This document shows positions 1 to 8,794 of a stretch of DNA of 23,019 bases, piece after piece; the first letter of the stretch is position 1; each line of letters begins with the position of its first letter. Made by a program: the position numbers and the translations under genes. The notes beneath the pieces are model-generated. The model searched no databases. It had not been told where the DNA came from and was given only the letters and a program-made list of their open reading frames with translations. Source of the stretch: Clostridia bacterium (lineage in GTDB: Bacteria > Bacillota_A > Clostridia > Christensenellales > Aristaeellaceae); contig JAFXSH010000039.1 of assembly GCA_017525805.1 (NCBI GenBank), positions 1-23,019 of the forward strand, in the 5' to 3' direction.

Positions 1-1068
1 GATCTGGACGCAAACGGAGAACGCATCCGATTGCCTTCCGGCAATTACAAAAGCCACAAGGAAAACACCGTGGACTGGAACGATCCCAGCAAAGCGGAAA
101 TCTGGCGGACGGCGTGGGCTGATCTTGTGAATTTATATCTGGAACGAGCAGAAAGACCGGAGCGAATCGACCTTCGTTCCTATGCCCGACAGGGAAAAGA
201 AGAAGCGCCGACGATTCACCTCGGCCCCGCTGTTTCCCACCTGGAGCAGAAAGGGATCCAAACGGAAATCGGAAGCTACAACCGAGCAATCAAAGAGCAC
301 AATCGGATTCTGAAACGCCTGAAGGAACTGCTCTATTCCGTTGGGAAATGGCTCAAGGAAAAGAAAGCAGTATTGCAAAAACTGACAGAACCGGAAAAAC
401 CTCAGCCTACGATCTATGATTTTGTGATTCGCTTTGTAGAATTGCGTAAGCAAGGCCGTGCTGATTGGAGCCGGAAATCAAAAGAAACGGCTGGCGTCAA
501 CGACCTGAAATTCATGTCGTCCGTGTTCTGCTGGATGACGGAACACAATATCCGCACCCTGGACGATTTTCAGCGGTTCATTGAGGAAAAGAAAGCGATC
601 TTTTCAGAACTGAACACCGTGAACCGGGAAATCAGGAAAATCCAAACGGCGCTCAAGCATATCTCCGCCTTTGAAAAGAACCAGCCGATCTACTTGCAGA
701 GTAAGCGCGGGTTTGATTTTGTCAAAAAGAAATATGCGGAAGCCAACAAGGACGAAATCGCGGCTTACGTCAAAGCGGTGAAGTATTTGAAAGCCAATGG
801 GATACAGGCCACCGACAAGGATAAGCTCATCTGCGAATTGAAAGGTTTGGAAGCACAACGGACAAAACTGTCCGACGTACTGGAAAACCAGGATATTGAT
901 CCTGATCTGATTGGCCGCATTCAGTATTGCATCAAAACGGTCATGGAAACCGAAGAAGTACCAGAACATCGAATGACCATCGAGGAACAACTGCGTCAGG
1001 TTACGCAGCAGAGGGTCAGAGAAACGGAAGTACAAAATAAACAGAACCATAATATCACGGTTCGATAA
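1..1068 (+). CDS. MobA/MobL-family relaxase, C-terminal part (5' end outside window)
   Basis: This is the C-terminal part of a conjugative relaxase, the enzyme that nicks the transfer origin of a mobilisable element. The frame is open from the first base of the window, so the start and the catalytic Tyr/His motifs lie upstream. The TTG at 31 is an internal codon, not a start. The first about 100 residues carry the segment typical of MobA/MobL proteins (SGNYKSHKENTVDWN, then AEIWRTAWADLVN, then RIDLRSYARQG and PTIHLGPA). The remainder is Lys/Glu-rich and probably largely helical or coiled coil, a usual tail for this family. It lies upstream of a TnpW-like gene and a serine recombinase on the same strand, the order expected in mobilisable transposons. 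Family assignment is confident; whether it is functional cannot be judged from a fragment. Confidence 0.88.
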   Translation, partial: DLDANGERIRLPSGNYKSHKENTVDWNDPSKAEIWRTAWADLVNLYLERAERPERIDLRSYARQGKEEAPTIHLGPAVSHLEQKGIQTEIGSYNRAIKEHNRILKRLKELLYSVGKWLKEKKAVLQKLTEPEKPQPTIYDFVIRFVELRKQGRADWSRKSKETAGVNDLKFMSSVFCWMTEHNIRTLDDFQRFIEEKKAIFSELNTVNREIRKIQTALKHISAFEKNQPIYLQSKRGFDFVKKKYAEANKDEIAAYVKAVKYLKANGIQATDKDKLICELKGLEAQRTKLSDVLENQDIDPDLIGRIQYCIKTVMETEEVPEHRMTIEEQLRQVTQQRVRETEVQNKQNHNITVR

Positions 1069-1151
1069 AAAGCGCGGTAAGCGCAGAAAGAAATGGAGAC
1101 AGAATGTTATGAAAAACACTTATGTTGTTACATCTTTCAGGAAGGAGCGTT

Positions 1152-1373
1152 ATGTGCGGCACACCCACCATTATCCGCCCGCTGAACACGTACAGTGAGA
1201 TAACAATTAAGGGAACCAAATACAAAATCCACAGCATTTTTGACGGCGAAAAGAGTTTTCAAAACCTGATGGAAGATTTGATCGTTACGAAAGCATCCCA
1301 ACAGAAGACGCAGCCGAAAAAAGCTGAAAACGTCCATAATCAAGATTGCGAGGGGAACGAAATTGCGGTATAA
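1152..1373 (+). CDS. Small TnpW-like mobile-element protein
   Basis: A 73-residue protein of the kind found between mobilisation and recombinase genes in Tn4451-like elements. The core TYSEITIKGTKYKIHSIF followed by an amphipathic stretch (FQNLMEDLIVTKA) resembles the TnpW family pattern of a short beta hairpin plus helix; the tail is Lys/Gln-rich. I chose the ATG at 1152 because GGAAGGAG (1140-1147) precedes it at a suitable distance. The in-frame ATG at 1122 has no ribosome binding site. The molecular role of TnpW is not established. The stop codon overlaps the -10 element of the promoter for the next gene. The family call rests on pattern similarity and context and is moderate. Confidence 0.6.
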   Translation: MCGTPTIIRPLNTYSEITIKGTKYKIHSIFDGEKSFQNLMEDLIVTKASQQKTQPKKAENVHNQDCEGNEIAV

Positions 1374-1374
1374 T
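1346..1374 (+). promoter_or_regulatory. Promoter of the serine recombinase gene
   Basis: TTGCGA (1346-1351) and a perfect TATAAT (1369-1374) are separated by 17 bases. The -10 overlaps the stop codon of the TnpW-like gene, so the recombinase could be transcribed independently of the mobilisation gene. The start codon follows at 1430, behind GGGAGGA at about 1414-1420. Confidence 0.6.
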
Positions 1375-1429
1375 ATAAGCATCCTAAAGCGATCTGCCGT
1401 TATGCTGCGCATCGGGAGGATAAAGAAAG

Positions 1430-3043
1430 ATGACGCAAACGTATAACGCAGGCATCTATTGCAGACTTTCCCGTGACGATGAACGAATCGGGGAGAGCGT
1501 GTCCATCGAGAATCAGCGGGTACTGCTGACCCGCTATGTACAGGAACAAGGCTGGCGGCTCGTCCAAACCTACGTGGACGACGGCGTCAGCGGAACTACA
1601 TTTGACCGGCCCGGCCTGAACGCCATGATTTCCGACGTTCGGGCCGGAAAGATCAATCTGGTGATCGTAAAGGACCTAAGCCGCTTCGGAAGGGATTACA
1701 TCGAGACGGGAAAATTCATCGACGTGATTTTTCCTTCTCTGAACTGCCGGTTTATTGCGCTGAACGACGGCGTGGATACGCTTCAGCACAACAACGAAAT
1801 GCTGGCCATTTTCAAGAATGTGATGAACGATTTTTACGCTCGCGATACCAGCAGCAAGATCAAGGCGGTTCGACAGTCCACGTGCAAGACCGGGAAATAC
1901 ATCGGTTGTTACGCGCCATACGGTTACATCAAGGACCCTGCGGACACGCATCATTTCATCATCGACGAACCGGCAGCCGCGATTGTACGAAAAGTCTTTT
2001 CCCTGCGTCTTACAGGGATCGGATATCGGGCAATTGCCCAGAAGTTGAACGAGGAAGGGATCGTTCCCCCAAGGGATTACTGGTATCAGTTGCTGGGGCG
2101 ATCTAATCCACGCCGCAAAAACGGATTCTGGAACACGGAAACGGTGAAAAAGATCGTTCGCAACGAGGTATACTTGGGCCATATGGTGCAGAACAAACGC
2201 GGTACGGTATCCTATAAGGATCACAAACAGATCGACAAGCCGAAAGATCAGTGGATTCGGGTCGAGAATACGCATGAACCGATCATTGATCAGGACACTT
2301 GGAATCTGGCGGTGCAGATCGACCAGATGCATACCCATCCCAGGGACAGGTCAGGAGAAGGAGTCAGCACATTCGGCGGCTTGCTGTTCTGTATGGATTG
2401 CGGCTATGCACTGCGCCATCAGTCGGAACATCACAAACGGAAGAATGGCACTGTCGCAGCCTACAGTTCGTATGTGTGCGGCAAATACTCCATGAGCGGA
2501 CGAACCGCCTGTTCAACGCACAACATCTATGAAACCGCTTTGATGAAGGTTGTGCTTGCGGATATCCGTATGAAAGCAGAGCTGGTAAGCATCGACGAAA
2601 AAGCCGTGGTAGAAAAGATCACGGAAAAGATGCAGAGCCTTTCTTCCCAGGAAACAGCAGCCGTCAAAAAAACTGCCAAGGCACTGGCAAAGCGCTTGGC
2701 AGAGTTGGAGAAGCTGATTTCCGCCACCTATGAAGATAAGGTGAAAGGGGCGATCCCGGAGGCCGTCTGTGTGGAACTGCTGAACAAGTATCAGGCAGAG
2801 CGCACCGAAAAGGCGAATCAGTTGAGCGCTTTGGAGCAGCAAATGGAAGATACTCGGGCTGTTGAGAATGACGCCAAGGCATGGGCTGATCTGATCCGGC
2901 AGTATCAAAGTGTGGAAAGCCTTGATCGGGAAACCATTCTTCGCCTGATCGACAAAATCGAAATTGGCGCGGTTCGCATCGTGGATGGACAGAAAGAACG
3001 GGATATCAGGATTCATTACAAATTCGTAGGGTACATTGGATAA
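1430..3043 (+). CDS. Large serine recombinase (TnpX-type integrase/excisionase)
   Basis: A complete 537-residue large serine recombinase expected to cut and rejoin the ends of the mobile element. Residues 1-150 form the resolvase catalytic domain: the nucleophile is Ser14 in YCRLSRDDE, with Arg12 and the KDLSRFGRDY motif (Arg85, Arg88) as the usual active-site partners. Residues about 160-300 form the recombinase DNA-binding domain (APYGYIKDP, then TVKKIVRNEVYLGHMVQNK). A zinc ribbon follows with Cys321, Cys324, Cys350 and Cys361. Residues about 395-480 are a long Lys/Glu/Gln-rich coiled coil, as in this family. The ATG is preceded by GGGAGGA. Length and motifs are all intact, so it should be active. 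A second, truncated recombinase begins about 30 bases downstream. Confidence 0.95.
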   Translation: MTQTYNAGIYCRLSRDDERIGESVSIENQRVLLTRYVQEQGWRLVQTYVDDGVSGTTFDRPGLNAMISDVRAGKINLVIVKDLSRFGRDYIETGKFIDVIFPSLNCRFIALNDGVDTLQHNNEMLAIFKNVMNDFYARDTSSKIKAVRQSTCKTGKYIGCYAPYGYIKDPADTHHFIIDEPAAAIVRKVFSLRLTGIGYRAIAQKLNEEGIVPPRDYWYQLLGRSNPRRKNGFWNTETVKKIVRNEVYLGHMVQNKRGTVSYKDHKQIDKPKDQWIRVENTHEPIIDQDTWNLAVQIDQMHTHPRDRSGEGVSTFGGLLFCMDCGYALRHQSEHHKRKNGTVAAYSSYVCGKYSMSGRTACSTHNIYETALMKVVLADIRMKAELVSIDEKAVVEKITEKMQSLSSQETAAVKKTAKALAKRLAELEKLISATYEDKVKGAIPEAVCVELLNKYQAERTEKANQLSALEQQMEDTRAVENDAKAWADLIRQYQSVESLDRETILRLIDKIEIGAVRIVDGQKERDIRIHYKFVGYIG

Positions 3044-3069
3044 AGACAATATCCCTTCTTAAAGGAAAA

Positions 3070-4296
3070 CTCTCTAATGAGTTTTGGGCAAAGGACACAA
3101 GCCGCAAGGTCAAGGCCGCTATCCATGCCAAGCACGCGGCAGGAGAGTGTACCGCCACCAAACCGCCCTTTGGGTATATCAAAGACCCAGAGCATAAAAA
3201 TCACATCATCGTGGATGAGGAAAACCGCTGGGTCATTGAGAAGATGTTTGATATGGCGGCGCATGGCGCGGGCACAAAGCGAATCGCCCAGGCATTGGCA
3301 AAGGAGAAAATTCCGACGCCCGGCTATACAGCCTATCAGCGATCCGGCCTATACGCCAACATCTATCGGGATGCTCCGCCGGAGAAAGCCTATGCATGGT
3401 CGATCTCAGTGGTCAGCGACATTCTGAAGGATGAAACCTACATCGGCAACAGCATCCACAACAAGCAAAGCACTGTCTCCTACAAGAACAAAAAACGGTT
3501 GAAAAAAGCGGCTGATGATTGGTTTCGGGTGGAAGGCACCCACGAACCGATCATCGACGCGGACGTGTTCTGGCAGGTGCAGGAGCAGATCACTAATCGC
3601 CGCAGGGCCATGAAGGATGCGGAACCGCAAATCTTCGCCGGTCTGCTGAAATGCGCTGATTGTGGAAGGGCCATGGCAATTTCATCCATCACGGCGCACG
3701 CCACCTATCGCTATTACAACTGCAGCAGATACCGCAGGTTCAGCCGGATCACGGATACATGCTCCTCTCATTCCATCCGCTATGACGTGCTGTATTACCA
3801 CATTCTATCCCGCATTCAGTATTGGGTGGTACAAGCCCATACCGATGAACAGGAACTTTTGCAGAAGCTGCTCAGCACAACAGATCAGGAAAGGCAGGCT
3901 ATCCTCAAAAAGCAGGCTGCTGAACTGAAAAAGGCGGAAAAGCGAAAAGAGGATGTGGATCGCCGGTTTAAGAAGCTGTATGACGATTGGGCTGACGAGC
4001 GCATCACGGAATACAACTTCAAGATGCTGTCGCAGAAGTATCAGGCAGAACAGCAGGAGATCGACGACAAGATCAGCCAGCTTCGGGCGTCGTTGGAGAA
4101 AGAACACCAGAATGCCGAGGATGCGGAAAAGTGGATCAATCTGGTCAAACAGTACGAATATCCCACCGAACTGACCGCTGAACTGCTGAACACCCTGATT
4201 GAAAAAATCCTGATCCATGAGCCGGTGAAAAGCTCACCGGGCTTCAAAGATCAGGAAATCGAGATTTTTTACCGCTTTGTCGGTAAACTGGACTAA
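3070..4296 (+). pseudogene. Second large serine recombinase, catalytic domain missing
   Basis: The reading frame is open through 4296 and matches the recombinase family from about 3079 onward: NEFWAKDTSRK aligns with MNDFYARDTSSK of the upstream gene (its residues 132-143). It continues with PPFGYIKDPEHKN, the recombinase domain, a zinc ribbon (LKCADCGRAM ... YYNCSRY ... TCSSH), a coiled coil and the conserved end FYRFVGKLD. The first about 130 residues, including the catalytic Ser, are absent. No ATG opens the frame; the first possible start is a GTG at 3211 without a clear ribosome binding site. The matching part starts about 35 bases after the stop of the intact recombinase, so a deletion has probably joined the two. 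A DNA-binding-only product cannot be excluded but would need a non-standard start. Confidence 0.85.
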
Positions 4297-4328
4297 GATC
4301 ACATTTTTATCGCTAAGTAAGGGCTACC

Positions 4329-4345
4329 GGGGCTGAAGAAGCCCC
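4329..4345. terminator. Short GC-rich hairpin between convergent genes
   Basis: GGGGCT (4329-4334) and AGCCCC (4340-4345) form a 6-bp stem with a 5-base loop, between the ends of the + strand recombinase remnant and the - strand mannosidase gene. Neither side has a good T tract, so termination activity is uncertain. The boundary of the mobile element must also lie near here but I could not fix it. Confidence 0.35.
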
Positions 4346-4355
4346 CTGCCTCGTA

Positions 4356-7300
4356 TTACTTCTCCCGAATCCGGAAGGACTTAATCTCATAGGGTTTAAT
4401 GACGAAGGGGATTTCCACGCCAACCTTTTCAAGCGTATTGAAGGAAACTTCCTCTTGTTTTTCCTCCAGGCCGTTGCATTCCTCCACGGAGGCCACGGGG
4501 CGGTTCCAATAGAGGGCGGACTTGGTGCGGGCGTTATCGGTTTCGTAGACGCGGGCGATCCAGCCGTCGCCGTCCTCGGCGCGCTTGATGGTTTCCAGCA
4601 TCACGTTCTGGTCGGCGGTATCGGCTAAGGAGAAGCTGTTTCCCGCCTGTCCGCCGCGCACAATGTGGGCGGGCTGGTTCAGGCAGTAAGCCTCCGGGAT
4701 GGTGCCGCAGCGCCAGTCCCCGGCGTGGGGGTAAAGAGAATAGGTGAAGCGGTGCTCGCCCTGGTCGCATTCCGGGTTGGGCTCGATGCCGCTCTTGACC
4801 AGCGTCAGGCATAGGACGCCATCCTTGGCGGAATGGCCATATTTACAGTCATTGAGCAGGCTGACGCCGTAATGGCCCTCGGAAATGTCCGCCCATTTCT
4901 GGCCGCAGCTTTCAAACCGCGCCCAGTCCCAGCTGGTGTTGGTGTGGATCTTGCGCTTCACGTTGCCGAACTGGATGTCGAAGGTAGCTTCGTCGGAGTG
5001 CACGGCGGTGGGGAAGTAGACTTTCAGGATGTGCTGGTGCACGTGCCAGTCCAGCACGGTTTCAAAGTCGATGCGGCGGGTATCGGCGTAGAAGTGAATA
5101 TTCTGCTTGATGGCGCAGCCGCTGATTTCCCGTTCGATCAGGAGGGTGGCGCGGACGGGGCCTTTCTCCGTCCATTCCATGCGCCGTACATCGTCGGCAT
5201 CCCAGCCCTTTTCGGAATAGTAGATATCAATGTCCCAATCGTCAAAGTAAATGGGCTTGTCCTCGTACATGCGCATGAGGTTGCCGCGCTGACCGGGCAC
5301 CAGGGCGTCCCGTTCCTCTTCCTTGTCGTACAGCCGGACGATCATGCCCTGGCCGTCGAAGTCCACAGAATAGAAAGGCGTTTCGATGCTGCTTCCCTGG
5401 ATGGTGAAGGGATTGCTTTCCTCGGCGGGTTCCTGGGAAACCGCATAGATTCTGTATCCCTTAGCGGGCAGGCTTTCCAAGTACGCCACCGCGCCGTCTT
5501 CCGTCTGCTGCACGGGCCATACCCGGCCTTCCCCGTCCACCAGGGAAGCGGCGTCCACCGCGCCCAAGTTCACCACCTCGTCGGCGGCGAAGCCCTTGGT
5601 GTTCACCACGGTCACGTTTTCGGAGGCGGGGGCCAACAGGGCCAGGCGCTCCTTTTCCAGCTTGGCGATTTCGGATTGCACCTGGGCGTATTCCAGCTTG
5701 CTGACCTCGTACACCTCCCGGATGGAGGAACCGGGCAGAATGTCGTGGAACTGATTGATGAGCACGGTTTTCCAAAGGCTGTCCAGGGCCTCGGTGGGGT
5801 ACGCCTTCAAGTCCCCGGTCAAAGCGGCGATGGTTTCCAGATCCATCAGGGCGATTTCCGCTTTGCGGTTGCCCCGCTTGTTCTGGCCGATGGAGGTGAG
5901 GGTGCCCCGGTGGTACTCGAAGTACAGCTCTCCTTCCCAGGTGGGCAGGCGCTTGTTATCCTTCACCCGATCCTTGAGCTCGTCAAAGAACGTGCGGGCA
6001 AAGGTCTGGCGCACCTTGGGAATGCCGGTGACGCCCTTTTCCATGCGCCGGGAGGTTTCCAGCATTTCACGGGTGGGGCCGCCGCCGCCGTCGCCGTAGC
6101 CGTAGGAGATCAGGATATCGTTGTTGATGTCCTTCTGCTGGTAGCGTTCCCAGCCGCCCATGATAGCATCGGGATGCAGCATGCCGTTGTAGGTGGTAAA
6201 GAAATTGCTGACGGGCTGGCCCACGCCCAAGGTGGTGATCAGGTGGGAAAGGATTTCCGTTCCGTCGATGCCCCGCCACATAAAGGTATCGTAGGGCATT
6301 TTATTGAACTGGTTCCAGGCCAGCTTGGTGGTCATGAAGTATTCAATGCCGCAGATTTTCATGATCTGGGGCAGGGCGCCGGAATAGCCGAACACGTCGG
6401 GCAGCCACAAAATCTTGTTGTCCACCCCGAATTCGTCCTTAAAGAACTTCTTTCCGTGGAGGAACTGGCGGATCAGGCTTTCGCCGGAGGTCAGATTGGT
6501 GTCGGCCTCCACCCACATGCCGCCTTCCGGCTCCCAGCGCCCGGCCTGCACCTGCTGCTTGATTTGGGCGAACAGCTCGGGATGGCGTTCCTTGAGGAAA
6601 GCGTACAGCTGGGGCTGGCTGGACATGAAGCGGTAATCGGGGTATTCGTCCATGAGCTTTAAGACCGTAGCAAAGGACCGGCATACCTTTTCCCTCGTCT
6701 GGGCCACGGTCCACCACCAGGCCACGTCGATATGGGTATGGCCGATGCAGGTGGCGATCACGTCGTCATGGCCGCCCAATTCTTCGTACAGGTGCTTCTG
6801 GATGTACGCCCGAGCCTGACGGACGCTGGCATAGTATTCCTCGGAACAGGGATGGCGCAGGTCCAACAGGTTCACGGTATCGTTGATCACCCGCGTTATA
6901 TCCAACCGGCTCTGGCTTTCCTCCTTCATGCGGGAGAAAGCTTGCAGCGGCACCTGGATATCCCAGTACAGGCCCCGGATCTCGGGATCGATTTCCCGCA
7001 TTTCCACCATCAGGCGGAATTCGCCGTGGAGGGTGCCTGTGTAGCTTTGCAGGTTCAGCCAATACTTTTGACCTGCCTGAGCGTTCTTGGTAATCAGCAC
7101 GTCCCGGTGGTTCATATCGATTCCCTGAGCCACGTCCTCGCCCACGAACAAAAGGAACTGGGGGTTCTTGGCGTCGTCCCATTCCTCGATCTGGGTGCGC
7201 ACGTTCAGCCACAGGGGCTTGCCGTCAAAGGATTCAGGCACGGTGATTTGGGTGCGGAACCAGTAATGCTTATCCGGGCCGTACCAGTGCATGGTGCGGC

Positions 7301-7466
7301 AGTCAAAGGGTTCAAAGGGCGCTTCCGCCGCGGCGGCGTCCTCGGGCCGGATGAAGTTGCCTTCCTTCACTTCCCAGTTTTCGATCAGCACCTTCTGGCG
7401 CACGGATTCCTTCTTCAATTCGTCGCAGATCACCTGGGCCCGCTTATCCAGAAAAAACATGGGCAT
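4356..7466 (-). CDS. Glycoside hydrolase family 38 alpha-mannosidase
   Basis: A 1036-residue GH38 enzyme that removes alpha-linked mannose with retention of configuration. The order is an N-terminal beta-rich domain (1-230), the catalytic barrel (about 236-500), a helical middle domain (about 500-610) and a C-terminal beta-sandwich domain. Expected zinc ligands are His245 and Asp247 in HTHIDVAW, Asp357 in WLPDVFGYSG (also the nucleophile) and His574 in NQFHDILPG. There is no signal peptide, so it should act in the cytoplasm on imported sugars. The ATG at 7466 follows AAAGGGGGA at good spacing; a second ATG two codons later is less well placed. It is the second gene of an operon behind a GH130 phosphorylase. 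Linkage preference (alpha-1,2/1,3/1,6) cannot be read from sequence. Confidence 0.96.
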   Translation of the reverse strand: MPMFFLDKRAQVICDELKKESVRQKVLIENWEVKEGNFIRPEDAAAAEAPFEPFDCRTMHWYGPDKHYWFRTQITVPESFDGKPLWLNVRTQIEEWDDAKNPQFLLFVGEDVAQGIDMNHRDVLITKNAQAGQKYWLNLQSYTGTLHGEFRLMVEMREIDPEIRGLYWDIQVPLQAFSRMKEESQSRLDITRVINDTVNLLDLRHPCSEEYYASVRQARAYIQKHLYEELGGHDDVIATCIGHTHIDVAWWWTVAQTREKVCRSFATVLKLMDEYPDYRFMSSQPQLYAFLKERHPELFAQIKQQVQAGRWEPEGGMWVEADTNLTSGESLIRQFLHGKKFFKDEFGVDNKILWLPDVFGYSGALPQIMKICGIEYFMTTKLAWNQFNKMPYDTFMWRGIDGTEILSHLITTLGVGQPVSNFFTTYNGMLHPDAIMGGWERYQQKDINNDILISYGYGDGGGGPTREMLETSRRMEKGVTGIPKVRQTFARTFFDELKDRVKDNKRLPTWEGELYFEYHRGTLTSIGQNKRGNRKAEIALMDLETIAALTGDLKAYPTEALDSLWKTVLINQFHDILPGSSIREVYEVSKLEYAQVQSEIAKLEKERLALLAPASENVTVVNTKGFAADEVVNLGAVDAASLVDGEGRVWPVQQTEDGAVAYLESLPAKGYRIYAVSQEPAEESNPFTIQGSSIETPFYSVDFDGQGMIVRLYDKEEERDALVPGQRGNLMRMYEDKPIYFDDWDIDIYYSEKGWDADDVRRMEWTEKGPVRATLLIEREISGCAIKQNIHFYADTRRIDFETVLDWHVHQHILKVYFPTAVHSDEATFDIQFGNVKRKIHTNTSWDWARFESCGQKWADISEGHYGVSLLNDCKYGHSAKDGVLCLTLVKSGIEPNPECDQGEHRFTYSLYPHAGDWRCGTIPEAYCLNQPAHIVRGGQAGNSFSLADTADQNVMLETIKRAEDGDGWIARVYETDNARTKSALYWNRPVASVEECNGLEEKQEEVSFNTLEKVGVEIPFVIKPYEIKSFRIREK

Positions 7467-7508
7467 TGAGACATTTCCCCCTTTATCTTGAAAGCTCTTT
7501 TTCAGTGC

Positions 7509-7617
7509 GGAGTGTGGAGAGTGGAGTGTGGAGTTATGATTTGAGCGGGTTTTATGGTCACTGAATGAAACTCGAGAAGTTGAACGTCAATATAAAACTC
7601 CACACTCCAAACTCTCA
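7509..7617. repeat. Imperfect palindromic intergenic repeat within the GH130-GH38 operon
   Basis: GGAGTGTGGAGTT (7523-7535) is perfectly complementary to AACTCCACACTCC (7596-7608). With a two-base bulge the arms extend to about 20 bases, ending against the GH130 stop codon. The left arm also contains an internal direct repeat of GGAGTGTGGAG (7509-7519 and 7523-7533). The loop is about 60 bases. It fills most of the gap between the two operon genes and could fold in the mRNA. It resembles a REP- or MITE-like element; no transposase is linked. Confidence 0.7.
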
Positions 7618-8607
7618 TCAGAGCGCGTGTTCCTTTGCAAACCCGACCAGCTCGTCCACCGTGGTGAACGCAAGCCCGGTGACGGTATCGGCGCAGCCGT
7701 AATAAATGGCGATGCGGCCGGTGTCCTTATCGGTCAGGGCGGCGCAGGGGAACACCACGTTGGGCACGTCGCCCACGCACTCGTACAGCTCCCAGGGGGC
7801 CATCAGATAATCCTTGCTGCGGTACTTTACCTTCCAGGGCTTTTCGATGTCCAGCAGGGCCGCGCCCATGCGGTACACAAAGCCGTTGCAGGTGGTGATG
7901 ACGCCGTGGTAGATCAGCAGCCAGCCCTCGTCCGTTTCAATGGGCGCGGGGCCGGGGCCTACCTTGGTGGACTGCCAGGCGGACGCGTCGCTCTTGACGG
8001 TGCTGAACACGAACCGATGGCGGCCCCAGAATTCCAAATCCTTGGACTGGCTCAAATAAATATCGCCGAAGGGGGTATGGCCGTTGTCCGAGGGGCGGGA
8101 AAGCATCATGTACATGCCGTTCACCTTCCGGGGGAACAGCACGCCGTTGCGGTTAAAGGGCAGGAACGCGTTTTCCAGCTGGTGGAAGGTTTTGAAATCC
8201 TCCGTCCAGGCCACGCCGATGGTGGGGCCGTGGTAGCCGTTGCACCAAGTCACATAGTATTTGCCGTCCATCATGGTGATGCGGGCGTCGTAGCGGTATT
8301 CCCTGGGGGCGATTTCCGCGTCCGCGCCGGTGAACTGGATGGGCTCGTCGTTGATCCGCCAATGATAGCCGTCCTTGGAGAATCCGGCGAACAGGTCCAT
8401 GCTGATGGAACGGCTGTCGCACCGGAACACGCCCGCGTACCCGTCCCCGAAGGGTACCACCGCGCTGTTGAACACGCTGTTGGATCGCTTGTTGCCGTCC
8501 CGGCCGATGATGGGATTGCCGGAATAGCGCCAGATGGCTTCCTTGCACCCGGCGGGCTTATCTTGCCAGGGCATATTGGGCAAAGACTGACCAGACAGAA
8601 TCCGCAT
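7618..8607 (-). CDS. GH130 beta-mannoside phosphorylase (GH130_2-like)
   Basis: A 329-residue five-bladed propeller enzyme that uses phosphate to split a beta-mannoside, giving alpha-mannose-1-phosphate. Strong family signatures are [47 protein letters not shown] and [10 protein letters not shown]. Asp107 fits the general acid. Arg153, Arg171, Lys215 and His234 fit the phosphate-binding set known in GH130_2 enzymes such as UhgbMP and Thermotoga TM1225, which favours phosphorylase over hydrolase. There is no signal peptide, consistent with cytoplasmic phosphorolysis. AGGAAAGGGG precedes the ATG. It is the first gene of an operon with a GH38 alpha-mannosidase, which points to beta-1,4-mannosyl-GlcNAc of N-glycan cores as substrate (inference); beta-mannan oligosaccharides are the alternative. 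Confidence 0.93.
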   Translation of the reverse strand: MRILSGQSLPNMPWQDKPAGCKEAIWRYSGNPIIGRDGNKRSNSVFNSAVVPFGDGYAGVFRCDSRSISMDLFAGFSKDGYHWRINDEPIQFTGADAEIAPREYRYDARITMMDGKYYVTWCNGYHGPTIGVAWTEDFKTFHQLENAFLPFNRNGVLFPRKVNGMYMMLSRPSDNGHTPFGDIYLSQSKDLEFWGRHRFVFSTVKSDASAWQSTKVGPGPAPIETDEGWLLIYHGVITTCNGFVYRMGAALLDIEKPWKVKYRSKDYLMAPWELYECVGDVPNVVFPCAALTDKDTGRIAIYYGCADTVTGLAFTTVDELVGFAKEHAL

Positions 8608-8657
8608 GATAAAAACCCCTTTCCTGCGTATCGTGAAGCTGTAGTTTCATTATCCGT

Positions 8658-8686
8658 AGTATACCATAATTGGGAGAAGAAAGCAA
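8658..8686 (-). promoter_or_regulatory. Promoter of the GH130-GH38 operon
   Basis: On the - strand TTGCTT (8686-8681) and TATACT (8663-8658) are 17 bases apart, and the -10 is extended by TGG. It lies about 50 bases upstream of the GH130 start and back to back with the promoter of the DUF1846 gene. I saw no clear operator palindrome between them. Confidence 0.6.
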
Positions 8687-8724
8687 TGGTTTCAAGTGTA
8701 TACCAAAAAACATGCATTCCCCGC

Positions 8725-8753
8725 TTGTTTCCCCCTCCCGCTCATGGTATAAT
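8725..8753 (+). promoter_or_regulatory. Promoter of the DUF1846 gene
   Basis: TTGTTT (8725-8730) and TATAAT (8748-8753) have a 17-base spacer and an extended TGG before the -10. The gene starts at 8795 behind AGAGGGGGG (8777-8785). Because the -10 is at 8748, the in-frame upstream start codon at 8762 would lie almost at the transcript start, supporting the ATG at 8795. Confidence 0.7.
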
Positions 8754-8794
8754 GCGCAGGTGTGGGCAAAAACGAAAGAGGGGGGCGACCAGCC

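Noticed and set aside
3030..3100. Programmed frameshift joining the two recombinases
   Set aside because: The second copy lacks its first about 130 residues rather than continuing the first protein, and the first recombinase is already full length with a normal C-terminus.
3077..3427. 116-codon frame overlapping the start of the second recombinase
   Set aside because: It is out of frame with the recombinase similarity and its translation is Arg/Pro/Ser-rich without family motifs.
4833..6662. 609-codon open frame on the + strand
   Set aside because: It lies wholly antisense to the GH38 gene, which has full catalytic motifs. The translation is low-complexity in Val, His, Gly and Phe, as expected from the reverse of a GC-rich gene, and no ribosome binding site was seen.
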